The position numbers and the translations under genes were made by a program. The notes below the pieces were generated by a model, which was given only the letters and a program-made list of their open reading frames with translations, had not been told where the DNA came from and ran no database searches. From a virus, in the IMG/VR virus record IMGVR_UViG_3300048554_001104, positions 1 through 50,863 of that record: 50,863 bases of DNA. One strand, 5' to 3'. Within the stretch, counting starts at the first letter, position 1; the number at the start of each line of letters is the position of its first letter. Positions 7,720 through 18,300 of this stretch are shown piece after piece.

Positions 7720-10700
7720 AATAATATATTATTGTTAGTGTTAGTATCGTTTGAATAATATTTTCCAGCAAAGTCTGGATAGGTAGCTTGATTCCAAATA
7801 AACATCCATGATCTACTTTGGCTCCAAATCCAATGACCTTGACTATTGTAAGAGTTACTAACATAAAAAAATCCGTTATATATGCTATTTGTTAATACTC
7901 CAGTGACCCAATAATTACTTTCAGCCCCTTCATTAAAAGTAGGTATAACATATAAAGTGACTGGAACATTATTATAAAATGCATATTCAACATTAATGAA
8001 AAAACCTTGCTTCGAAATTTCATCGCCTCTTAATATTTGCTCTTGGATTTGAACTATCGCTCCGAATTTAGAATTATTTATGGTATAATGATAACCACTC
8101 GAAGAAGCTGCACTTGCTATTACAGCGTCAGTACCGTTTCTACCTAAAAGATAGGAGCTTAAAGGAAATCTTTTAGAATCAAGTACAACTTTTCTCTGGC
8201 TTGAATTATATATATTATCAACATATGAGCCAAAGCTAATAACTGGTGGATCATACTCTATGCTATTATATTTTCCTGCGATTATACTTTGGCTACTACC
8301 TCCGTCAATTGAATTACTAACTCCCGCCCCGATTATATTTCCTCCCGCATTACCACTAACAAACTGAGGCATTTCATTATTATACCCCGCGCCGACAAAA
8401 GAAAAGTTATCTCCAACATTATTATTAAAACCTCCAGCTACTGTAGAGAATCTTCCGGTTATATCATTATATGCTCCACCAATAATCGCAGAAGCTAATC
8501 CGTGATATCCGCCATAACCAGTAATAAAATTATCATAACCACCTCCAATGAATGTTGCGTTTTCTCCATCTAAACTATTAAATCCAATACTAGAACCTCC
8601 AGCTGCGGAGTCCAGACCGTTCAATATAAGAGACCCTTTTAATTCTATTCTATTTTCTTGCCCATTAAATCTAATGTAAGAGTCTGAACCACCTATATCA
8701 AACTTAGGATTTGGCAAGCCATTTTCTTTTTCATTACCTATAAAAAATCCCGTAACGCCGTTTCCGTACTCTTTACCAACAGTTTTAATAATTCCGCCAT
8801 GTCCAACATATTGATTATTGGAATTAACATCCCCCTCTCCCATAGTAAGAGTATGAGTGATTGCAGTGTCTTGAGCTAACAATATATCAGTTGCAACCAT
8901 ATCAAATTGAGCATCAAACTCTTGCCAATCGTTATTAGAAGAAGAAGGGGTGCTGCTAGTGGTTTCGGCTAAAGCCATCCAATATCCATTGCCATAAAAT
9001 ACTACATCCCCTCTTAAAGATTCTTCCGTTGCTCCCTGATAAGTTTTACTTGAATCAAATTCTCCTCTAAAAACTATACCCGCACCCTTATTTCCTTTTC
9101 GCCCATCAAAACTTAAAGATAGATTTTGTTCAACTGTGAAAGTGCGCACTCCGCCGTCATGATCACGTGTTGTTACATTGTAAGTAACTTTAGCTTTACT
9201 ATTCGATTCGGAGCTCCATCCACTTAATTTTGTTCGAAAGCTCTGATTAACTGGTGGCATAATGGATATAGTACAATTATTAGTTGAGGTTGTTACATAA
9301 TACTCACCATTTTGACTCCCACTTGTTCCTCCATATTCAAGAGAGTCGGTTCCCTCGAATACTGTTAATATATTTTCTGTTGTATTTAAATTCGCAACTG
9401 TATTTATTTGACTCAATCCACCTTTTTGTCCATTAGCGTCTGTACCTACGGTTATAGTAACAAACTCTTGGCTTTGAAGTATCGTTATGCCATTAGATCC
9501 TTCTTTTAATTTACTAATAGTTATTTTATCTGTGGATTTTTTCACAAACGATGACCCAACATTAAAAGAGTCGTAAGCTTCAACCTCTATGACTGTAGGC
9601 AAGTCGCTGGAAGTGTAAGAGCTTGGAACAGTAAAACCATAAGTGTTATCACGGCTCATATTTTGCACTATAGTGTTATCTCTTTTAAATATAAAATGTG
9701 GAGTATGATAATAAAAACCTCCAGCTTCAGCACTTACTGTTACCGTGCCGGCATGAGGATTTGAACCTAAAGAATTATATTGAATAGCTTGAGGTTGTGC
9801 GGTAAGATCAAGAGTTCTTCCAGCAGAACCTTCTTTTATTTTACTAAAAGTATATAATCTCTCAAACTCAATAGGACCAAGATCAGCCCTTGTTGAACCC
9901 GCTTTATAATGATTATCTTGAAGAGTTATTTTTAAAAAGCCAGTAGTTAAATCATCTGGTAAACTTGTAATTTCTATATTTAATTGATCAGATGAATTTT
10001 TAGTAGCGCTATATGATATACCGCCATCACTTTTCTCTATGCTTTTACAAGAATATGTACCGGTTTGATTAGATCCAGAAAGATATTCATAAGATTGATA
10101 ACCCTTCATGAATACAGTATTAGTAGAAAATCCTTGGTAATCAGTACTATGAACTTTATTATTTTCGTCAGAAGGAAATGAAACGTTTTCGTTATCTAAA
10201 AATACTGTATATGAGTCTTTTCCTGGAAGCGATCCATATATAGTTACAAAATCACTAGCAATAACATTAGTATTATATATTCCACTAATTTCAACATGAG
10301 CAAGAAATGGAGTATCATCATATTCATTAAATTTAAGATCTAAATTATTTATAGTATGACTAGTATTATCTTGTTGATTAGCTATCTCTACTAAATTATC
10401 TAAATCCTTACCAGTAGAAAATATATAATGCAATGAACCATATGTATTATATGGAATAGCTTTTAATGATAGTGTTTTATTATTGTCCTCAAACTCTCTA
10501 TCGTAATTATATTTATAAACTTGTTGAGCAGCATCTAATTCAACATATATAGAAGCTGCGCCGTCTGCAATAAAGTTAACAGAAATTGACCTCTCAGTAG
10601 AAGTTTTTTCTCCAGAAGCAGATATTAAAATTGTATTACATGTATTAGGTAATGTAGAATTAATTATATGATCAAATCCGGTGACACTAAATTCTGCTCT

Positions 10701-13700
10701 TGCCTGCTTAACAAATCCATTTGTAAAATCCGAAGCTGGATCATATGTAAATCCACTAATATCATATTTTCCATTTGAATCGCGATCATCGTAACCAAAT
10801 ATTGGAATTATATTTCCACCAACAAATACTTTATCAGCTCTAAATCTAACCTCATCAGATTCAATAGAGCTATTTTGAAATCTAGCAATAATATCACAAA
10901 TATCATTATCATCTTCAGGTATATAGGTTCCATCTGATTGCTCAACATAAAAAAACGAATTAGGTTCAGCGGTCATATCTGGAAACGTATATTCTTTATC
11001 GTCTTCAGTTCTTAATTTTCCGGCAAGAGTTAATACCCCATTATCAAAATATAATCTACCATCGTCTCCTGCGAATACAAAACTTCCATCCCCGCTTATG
11101 GCAAAACCTTTTTGTTGATCCCCGACAGTTGGAGCTAAACCAGAAAAACCTACACTTCTTATTTGCCCAGTTCCGCCTATTTGGATATCCTGACTTCGTA
11201 CTTCTGCAGATCTAATTTTATCTGCAGTTAATGTATGGATTTTAGCGCTCGTTATGGCTGCTTCTCTTATATGAGCGGTTCCTATTGATGCATTTGCAAA
11301 AGCGTGCCACATAGGAGTAGCGGTACCTGCAGCATTACGAGCAATAATAAAATCATGCTCTTCTCCCAATAAAGAGGGTTTTAAGTTATTATTATAAGGG
11401 TCTCCATTTAATTCTGTAGTGTCTCCCTCTCCTGCAGGATGATATTTCGATGTATTATAATTACCACTGTATACAATATTTCGAAGAGGATTATTTATAC
11501 TACTATTTAAAGGGCCTCCCCCAGCACCAGTTAGTCCTAAATGTCCACTCTGTACACTTGTGAGTGGAGTTACATCATATCCATGAGTAGCTTGTTTACC
11601 TGTCGCGCTCCAATATACATACGGTTCATCAGTATCAGCGAATCCTTCTCCTATTACATAACCAGTTCCATTGTAATAAACAAAATGTCTATCCCAGCTA
11701 ATTTGGTTTGCTGATGGATAATTATCAAAGAAAGGGTCGTTAGGGACTAAAGCTAAAACATTAGGGAATGAATCTGTCAAGTTTTGTTCGAAATCGGCGA
11801 GGTCAGTTGTTTTTGCTTGACCCAAGATTAACTCAAGCCCCTTCACGTCATCTGTACTCAAATTAGCAGCTCCAGTAAATGGACCTTTATTTCCAACTTG
11901 ATCTACTGGCCTAACCCAAAAATATCTTTTATCATTTATTCCTCCTTTATGAGTGATTTGAGATAATTGAGAAATTGCCGGACTATTTAATATATTAGTT
12001 GCATTTGTAATTCCACTTCCAGGGTCTTGAAGTTCTGGAGGTATAGGACCAACACTACTTAATTCTTGTCCAATTCTATTAAATCCTGTATTAGACGCCT
12101 GAGTTAAATTAACATTTAATGTACCAAAATGCAAATAATCATCTTCTGATTCCCAAATTTCATAATATTTAACATCGTCAGGAACAATATCTAATCTTCC
12201 TACGCTATAATTTGGCGCTGCCCAGTTAAGAAAATAGTTTTCAAATGCAGTATCTCCACTGAAATCTATAACAGGCCCAGGAACTAAATTTTTAAGAATA
12301 TTTTCAGATATAGGACCAGCAGGAATACTTGGATCTTGACTACTATATCCCTTGGGATATATCTTAATAAGGTCTAAGGCTCCTTGATTATTTTCTAAAT
12401 TATATACATCACCACTACCAAAAGCATCGAAAGGTAATATCTTGTAATAGTAGCCAGTAATTTCATCATTTATAGGAGGAGAATCAACAATAGTAGTTAT
12501 ATTTTCTCCAAAAGTAGAGTCTCCAGCTCCTAAATTTATTTTAACCAAGGGAGAATCTATTTCTTGCCCACCAACATTTATCTTACCGACTTTATCTATA
12601 GCGAATCCACGATCATCATATATGCTAAAATTAGGTTGAGTAGATCTATACAAATGAACTTTAGTGGTAGATTCTTGAGCTCCAAAAGCATAATTAAAAT
12701 TAAATTTAACTTTAGTTACTTCGCTAAATGGATCTACATTAAAACCGTTAGCTAAAATACTAGGCTCATAATTTTGTCCGATAATCTTTTCTTTTTGAAT
12801 TATTTCTCCATAATTATCCAATATCGCGACCTCTAAACCAACCGATCTTTTTCCGCTCTGAGGAATACCTATATGTTTAAATACTATATCATCATATTTA
12901 GTATCTCTTTCCCATATAGGCATCCAGTGAGAATTTATATAATTAATATCATCAACACCCCCAGCATCAGTTGTAGCAAAGATAGGTTGTCCGGTCGGAT
13001 TATTTTGTAAAGCTTTATAAACAATATCTTCACTATATACAAGATCATTAGCATTATAATTCGCAAACTCATCATAAAACGAAACTTGTAATTGAAATTT
13101 ATCGGAAACTTCTGGAGTCTGCTCTTCCCAATTAGCAGAATCTATAGATGGGTCGATAGTAATAGGTGAAGATATATTTGCTTTTGCTTTGAACACAGAA
13201 TCCTTATAGTCTACCCCTTCAGTGGCGACTCTCCAGAAATCGCTTTCTATACTAGGAGTTATAGCATTACCAATAGATTGAGATCTTAAAGCTATATAAG
13301 CTTCTCCGCTATACAAAACAACAGAATCTTGCTCATATCTTATATTTTCTTCAAAAATTGAGACATTAGATTTGGGTGAAGTAATTATGTCTCCAGAGTT
13401 ATATGAATCATATTCATTAAAAAATCCATTAGTATATTCTGGACCAGAGTTTTGAGTTGATTTATAAACATTACCCCCATAACTTACTGCATCCGAGTGA
13501 GGAGTAGAACTTCTATAAATATAATTCTTAGCAGAATCCCACTCAGAGTAAGAAGGTCTAATAAAAGGAGTTGATATACTATTTTGCGATTTTATTTCAA
13601 ATAAACCTAAGTTAGTAGTTGCATTTTTAGGTCCAGAATCAGGAGAGTAAACAGTCGAAGAGCTAAAATCATAAGCGTCAGAAGGAAATCCTCCGGCTTT

Positions 13701-15308
13701 ATAAATTGCGTTATTTATTTCTCTGGTATATTCATAATTGTTAAATACTTTAGCGTTATGCAGACCTTCTACTTTTTCTTTTTCGCCTTGAGCATTTAAT
13801 GCGGCGGATGAAGCTTCATCTCCAACGGTTATTCCAGATAAAAACAATTCGGTATCTGCATCAAATAAAGAGCCGCTAATACCTAATAAAGATGGAACAT
13901 CTGATTCAGTAAATATAAATTTTCTTTCAGATAAATCAACGGAATTCCCGTCATTATCAACTAAGTCCCAATCAAATATTAAATCACTATCTCTTTCTCT
14001 AAATCTTAAATTATCTATTCTAATCAAAGAAGTAAAATCCCGCAAAGGGCCTTCTTCATGTAATCCAGTTATTGTTAGATTATAATTTTTCCCAGGGCCA
14101 AAACTATCATTAGCTTCAAATCCATAATAATAAGAATAACCAAATACCTGCATCTGCTCGTGATTGTTTTCAGTAGCAGTTTCCTCTATGTATTTAAAGT
14201 CAAAAGGTTCTTCTAATTGATTCCAATAATTAGAGTTTGCAGGGCTTTTAGATAAACTTGCTGTATGAGTAACTTTAGCTTCATAAACTAGTCCGTCAGA
14301 ATGAAGAACAGTTTGATTCCTTTCATATACTTTATTAGGAATATTCCTCCATGGGCTCGCATTTCTTAGATTAGTATAATAGTAAAAATTATCATGAATA
14401 CTATCACTAGAAAATAGATTTTTTTCTGATGGTATAGCAATCCCGCTTATTTTCACAAAGGAAAAATCGTTATCTACAGAAGACCAAGAAAAAGAAGTGC
14501 TAGAGCCCCTCATTGAATGAGAAAATGAATTTATAGTTGGCTCGTAATTTATTCCCGTAAGTATACCCGTGCAAGTCCTCCCAAAAGAATCGTAAGCTAC
14601 AATTTCAAACGAATTAACTCTCTCCAAATCTAAATCGATAAAAGAAGCTGGATCTATATCTAATTCAAAATTTCTGTAAAAACTTAAAGCTTGCGCAGGC
14701 TCAGATGAATTAAGTTTTACCTGAAGAGCCTCAGAATCATTTAATATTGAATTACTAACAACTAAACCATTCACTCCCCTTTTAATTGTAACTTCAAAAT
14801 GGTCAAAAAAATCATCATTAAGCAATTCTGAACTTAAAGATGAACCTTCTTGAGCATGACCTACAGGAGGAATTAATTCCCACTGAATTTTACTTTTTTT
14901 TCCAAGAAATTCCGATTGACTTGCTAATAGATCCCCTTCTTCTTGTGGGATTATTTGATCAACAATATTATTCTGACTAGCAGGGGGAAGATCTGCGATA
15001 CGTAAGTTATTAAAAGTAAATGTTCCATCGAAATTTGGCGGACTAATAGTAATCCTTTCTTGTATAAATTCAGAACGAATACCTATATTACTTATAGCAT
15101 AAACCCTAACATCAAATACTCCATAATTACCTTTTAAAGGTATAGTTTTTCTAACAGTATTATTTGAAGATCCTCGATCATTATTTATTAAAGAACTTCC
15201 AACCCCAAGATTATATTGAAAAGAATAATTATCAGAAGTACCAACAACCTCATATGCTGCATCCAAATCTTCAATGTCGAACTTTATTCCTAGAGTTGTT
15301 GTGGCCAT
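7716..15308 (-). CDS. Giant central tail fibre (2530 residues)
   Basis: It directly follows the J-like gene and looks like the continuation of a J protein. The first 900 or so residues are fibronectin-III/Ig-like, interrupted by at least five short modules of the form Y-x-x-G/N-D-x-V-x-Y...Y-x-A...W, like CBM5/12 carbohydrate binders (for example LYSGEAYIAL before DFWRV). Around residues 1330-1360 lies AHIREAAITSAKIHTLTADK, the helical spoke typical of J-type central fibres. Then come Ig-like repeats (KEGSAGRTLDL, KEGSNGITIL), another CBM-like module, and YadA-type Gly/Asn repeats (IGGGYDNFITG, VAGGFNNNVG). It ends in a Trp-rich tip. It probably binds the host receptor. The 4-nt gap to the upstream gene implies coupled translation. 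Confidence 0.8.
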   Translation of the reverse strand: MATTTLGIKFDIEDLDAAYEVVGTSDNYSFQYNLGVGSSLINNDRGSSNNTVRKTIPLKGNYGVFDVRVYAISNIGIRSEFIQERITISPPNFDGTFTFNNLRIADLPPASQNNIVDQIIPQEEGDLLASQSEFLGKKSKIQWELIPPVGHAQEGSSLSSELLNDDFFDHFEVTIKRGVNGLVVSNSILNDSEALQVKLNSSEPAQALSFYRNFELDIDPASFIDLDLERVNSFEIVAYDSFGRTCTGILTGINYEPTINSFSHSMRGSSTSFSWSSVDNDFSFVKISGIAIPSEKNLFSSDSIHDNFYYYTNLRNASPWRNIPNKVYERNQTVLHSDGLVYEAKVTHTASLSKSPANSNYWNQLEEPFDFKYIEETATENNHEQMQVFGYSYYYGFEANDSFGPGKNYNLTITGLHEEGPLRDFTSLIRIDNLRFRERDSDLIFDWDLVDNDGNSVDLSERKFIFTESDVPSLLGISGSLFDADTELFLSGITVGDEASSAALNAQGEKEKVEGLHNAKVFNNYEYTREINNAIYKAGGFPSDAYDFSSSTVYSPDSGPKNATTNLGLFEIKSQNSISTPFIRPSYSEWDSAKNYIYRSSTPHSDAVSYGGNVYKSTQNSGPEYTNGFFNEYDSYNSGDIITSPKSNVSIFEENIRYEQDSVVLYSGEAYIALRSQSIGNAITPSIESDFWRVATEGVDYKDSVFKAKANISSPITIDPSIDSANWEEQTPEVSDKFQLQVSFYDEFANYNANDLVYSEDIVYKALQNNPTGQPIFATTDAGGVDDINYINSHWMPIWERDTKYDDIVFKHIGIPQSGKRSVGLEVAILDNYGEIIQKEKIIGQNYEPSILANGFNVDPFSEVTKVKFNFNYAFGAQESTTKVHLYRSTQPNFSIYDDRGFAIDKVGKINVGGQEIDSPLVKINLGAGDSTFGENITTIVDSPPINDEITGYYYKILPFDAFGSGDVYNLENNQGALDLIKIYPKGYSSQDPSIPAGPISENILKNLVPGPVIDFSGDTAFENYFLNWAAPNYSVGRLDIVPDDVKYYEIWESEDDYLHFGTLNVNLTQASNTGFNRIGQELSSVGPIPPELQDPGSGITNATNILNSPAISQLSQITHKGGINDKRYFWVRPVDQVGNKGPFTGAANLSTDDVKGLELILGQAKTTDLADFEQNLTDSFPNVLALVPNDPFFDNYPSANQISWDRHFVYYNGTGYVIGEGFADTDEPYVYWSATGKQATHGYDVTPLTSVQSGHLGLTGAGGGPLNSSINNPLRNIVYSGNYNTSKYHPAGEGDTTELNGDPYNNNLKPSLLGEEHDFIIARNAAGTATPMWHAFANASIGTAHIREAAITSAKIHTLTADKIRSAEVRSQDIQIGGTGQIRSVGFSGLAPTVGDQQKGFAISGDGSFVFAGDDGRLYFDNGVLTLAGKLRTEDDKEYTFPDMTAEPNSFFYVEQSDGTYIPEDDNDICDIIARFQNSSIESDEVRFRADKVFVGGNIIPIFGYDDRDSNGKYDISGFTYDPASDFTNGFVKQARAEFSVTGFDHIINSTLPNTCNTILISASGEKTSTERSISVNFIADGAASIYVELDAAQQVYKYNYDREFEDNNKTLSLKAIPYNTYGSLHYIFSTGKDLDNLVEIANQQDNTSHTINNLDLKFNEYDDTPFLAHVEISGIYNTNVIASDFVTIYGSLPGKDSYTVFLDNENVSFPSDENNKVHSTDYQGFSTNTVFMKGYQSYEYLSGSNQTGTYSCKSIEKSDGGISYSATKNSSDQLNIEITSLPDDLTTGFLKITLQDNHYKAGSTRADLGPIEFERLYTFSKIKEGSAGRTLDLTAQPQAIQYNSLGSNPHAGTVTVSAEAGGFYYHTPHFIFKRDNTIVQNMSRDNTYGFTVPSSYTSSDLPTVIEVEAYDSFNVGSSFVKKSTDKITISKLKEGSNGITILQSQEFVTITVGTDANGQKGGLSQINTVANLNTTENILTVFEGTDSLEYGGTSGSQNGEYYVTTSTNNCTISIMPPVNQSFRTKLSGWSSESNSKAKVTYNVTTRDHDGGVRTFTVEQNLSLSFDGRKGNKGAGIVFRGEFDSSKTYQGATEESLRGDVVFYGNGYWMALAETTSSTPSSSNNDWQEFDAQFDMVATDILLAQDTAITHTLTMGEGDVNSNNQYVGHGGIIKTVGKEYGNGVTGFFIGNEKENGLPNPKFDIGGSDSYIRFNGQENRIELKGSLILNGLDSAAGGSSIGFNSLDGENATFIGGGYDNFITGYGGYHGLASAIIGGAYNDITGRFSTVAGGFNNNVGDNFSFVGAGYNNEMPQFVSGNAGGNIIGAGVSNSIDGGSSQSIIAGKYNSIEYDPPVISFGSYVDNIYNSSQRKVVLDSKRFPLSSYLLGRNGTDAVIASAASSSGYHYTINNSKFGAIVQIQEQILRGDEISKQGFFINVEYAFYNNVPVTLYVIPTFNEGAESNYWVTGVLTNSIYNGFFYVSNSYNSQGHWIWSQSRSWMFIWNQATYPDFAGKYYSNDTNTNNNILL

Positions 15309-15312
15309 TATA

Positions 15313-18300
15313 TTAAATAGTTAAATCAGTTAACACTAAATTTTCCGGAGGTTCCGGTAAAGACATATCCGCTTGAGGCGGAATAGGTAGGGCAGGCATT
15401 TTAATTGATAAATTTTTATCCACAGAATCAAATTTTGAGTCATTATACTCCATACCATTCACTTCGAATTTTCTATCCTCAACTTCTTTCACAGAAAGAA
15501 CTCTAAATAATTGAGACTCAAAAGATCTAAATAATCTATTTTGAATAGATTCTATATATTCTACACTCCCTTTATCGTTAATTGTCACATCAAAAATTAA
15601 ATATGCATTATGAGAATCAATTAGTTCGATTTCATCATTGCTAATAAAAATAATATTCCAAGTTTTATTAATTACATTATCATCTAAATTAGAAGAGCTT
15701 GAGTCAAAATCTCTTATAGTAATTTTATTGTTTTTAAAAAAATCTAAACCGTGCCCTGATTCAAATTTTATTCTTAAAGCGTCCATGTTAGTAACATCAT
15801 TATTTAACGATGAAACTTTTTCCCAATCACTTATAACTGCTGAATGATAAGCGGGATTTCTCTGTACATCTTGCAAAGTTAATTCTGCTTCCACCTCTGA
15901 GGGGGTTACTCCTAAAAATTGTTGAATCTGAGAACTACCCATATTTGCTTTAGATGTAATCCAAAAACCGGAAGAAGCAGCAGCGTGCAAAATTGAAAAA
16001 TCTCCTCCATCAGGAATGCTATAAATATCATTTTTTGAATAGTTATGGTTCTCTTGAAATACAAAAAACATTAACGGAGAAAAATTAGAACCTGTTTGTA
16101 AAAACTTTACATATATCCATTTTTGATCATTACTAGACCACCAGTATTGATTATATAAATTATTAGTGGTAGACACCCACCCAAATTCCGCAGACCAAAA
16201 CCAAAAAAATTCATTATCATCATTTCTTGAATAATTCATTGATCCAACATAAATCCATCCTAACGAAGCAGAAAATATAAAACCATTATCGCTTGGTATA
16301 TTAACAGTTCCAAACATTAAAGATTCATACCAATTAGTTTCAATTTCTGAAGTGAAGATAAAATAGTTTTCTAAATCGTTTGGGTTATGAGTCGCTTGCT
16401 CTGTAATTTCTGATCCAAAAATTCCTTGTAAAGAGTATGATGCTCCAATTTCTATTTGATCAATATATCTTTGCGTAAAACTTTGGCTTTCTACAGCAAA
16501 GTAATGAAGTCCACCTGTATTAGAAAACTGGTCTCGTCCACGGTCTGAGATATTTATATGATCACCATTTAATGTCAAAGCTACTTGAAATGTATGTAAT
16601 CCAGCATTAACAACAAAATAAGAAGAAGATCCAACTCTAAGTTTATCTAGACCAGCGGGTAATAATCCAGAGGAAATGAATCTAACTCGATCTCCGTTTT
16701 CTAAATTATGATTGTATGCCTTAATAACATTTTTATTTAAATCAACAGAAAAAGGAACTTTAACCATTAGATTAGATAAAATTGTTTTTTGTCCTTGAGG
16801 TCCAAATTTATTAATATTTTCATTAACTCCTATACTAGCCTGAAACTTAATAAATTGAGGTGTATTATAACTTTCAATTTCAGCATCTTGATCTTCGGAA
16901 GATTTATGTGAAGAAGCTCTTCCGTCTATGATTTTATCAGTCAGAAAAGGAAGTCCTACATTTACTGAAAACTCAACTTTATTTATGGAAACAAAGTCTT
17001 TTGCAGATTTATCTATCAAAATATATGGAGACTCACCTTCAAACGAAGATATATCCAAAACCCTACCACTCATATTCTTACCAGCTCTATTTTCATCAGA
17101 CACTTCGAAGATTGCGCCAGGATACAAATAAGAACCTTCTTCAGAGGTAGTAAAGCTTATTTTTTCATTTTCTAATTGAGACGAGTACAAAACCCATCTA
17201 GCTAATCTTCTAGCTTGAGTTTCAGAGGTTATTCCTAAACCCATAACCTCATTTTCTTGATATCCATAAACCCTCATAGCTGCAGAATCTTCTTCATATA
17301 CTAAATCTGGCTTATAGTTTTTATTTTTATTATTAAACCGAACTAAACAAGATGTAAATTTTTTATTTTTATCCATACCAGAATACATAAATCCAGTCTC
17401 TCGATCTATATTTGAATTATTAAATAAAATAATTGGATCTTTTTGGCTGTCCTGTATAGTTAAAATTTTACCAAAATCATACCCAATAATTCCTCTGAAT
17501 ACAGAAGCTAAATTGTTCATAACCGTCAAAGCCTCGCCTCTTTCGTGGAGATATGTGCTGCATGTAAACCGTGGTTCTATAACAGGATAGTTTTTTTGTA
17601 GGCAGGCAGCGCCTAACGTTCTTCTTTTTCCATTTATTGAAAAAGTCGAAGGTATTTCTTCTAGCGATGGGCCAAATACAGTAATACTTTTTTTTGCTGG
17701 ATTAGACTCTTTTAAAACTCTTTCTTCGATAACTATTTCTCCTCTACGAACACATGAATTCTTTCTTACTAACTGCCTGGCATTAGTTTGTTGCATAGTT
17801 GATTCTGAAAAATTATGTTGATACATAAAAATAGCTACTTTAAGACCTTGAAATTCAACACCTTCACCAAAATCTTTCCTAAATTCGCCTTCAGAATAAG
17901 AGGTGTATTCAACATCACTACCATTAGAGTTATAAAAACCGTTTTGATGAAAGCTAATTTCAAAACTTCCCTCTTCTCCATCTCCTTCTTGATTAGATAT
18001 ATTGTTATTTGTAACACACGACCGAGGGGAAAAAGTTAATGTTTCGGGAGGGTGTCTAGTTTCAACCAGTTCGTCACAATATTTTGCGGCTTTATATAAT
18101 TGCCATTTATCTATATTATATTCCTCTAAACCATATTTCCCCAATCCATATCTAGGATTTTGTACTAAATCATAAAATATCCAAGCAGGGTTGTCTGTCC
18201 AATATCTAAATTCGTCAGAAATATCATTAACAGAACTTCCATCAATAGTTTGACCTTTAAAAAATCCATTCCAAGGACCCTTATATTTCCTAGATATAGG

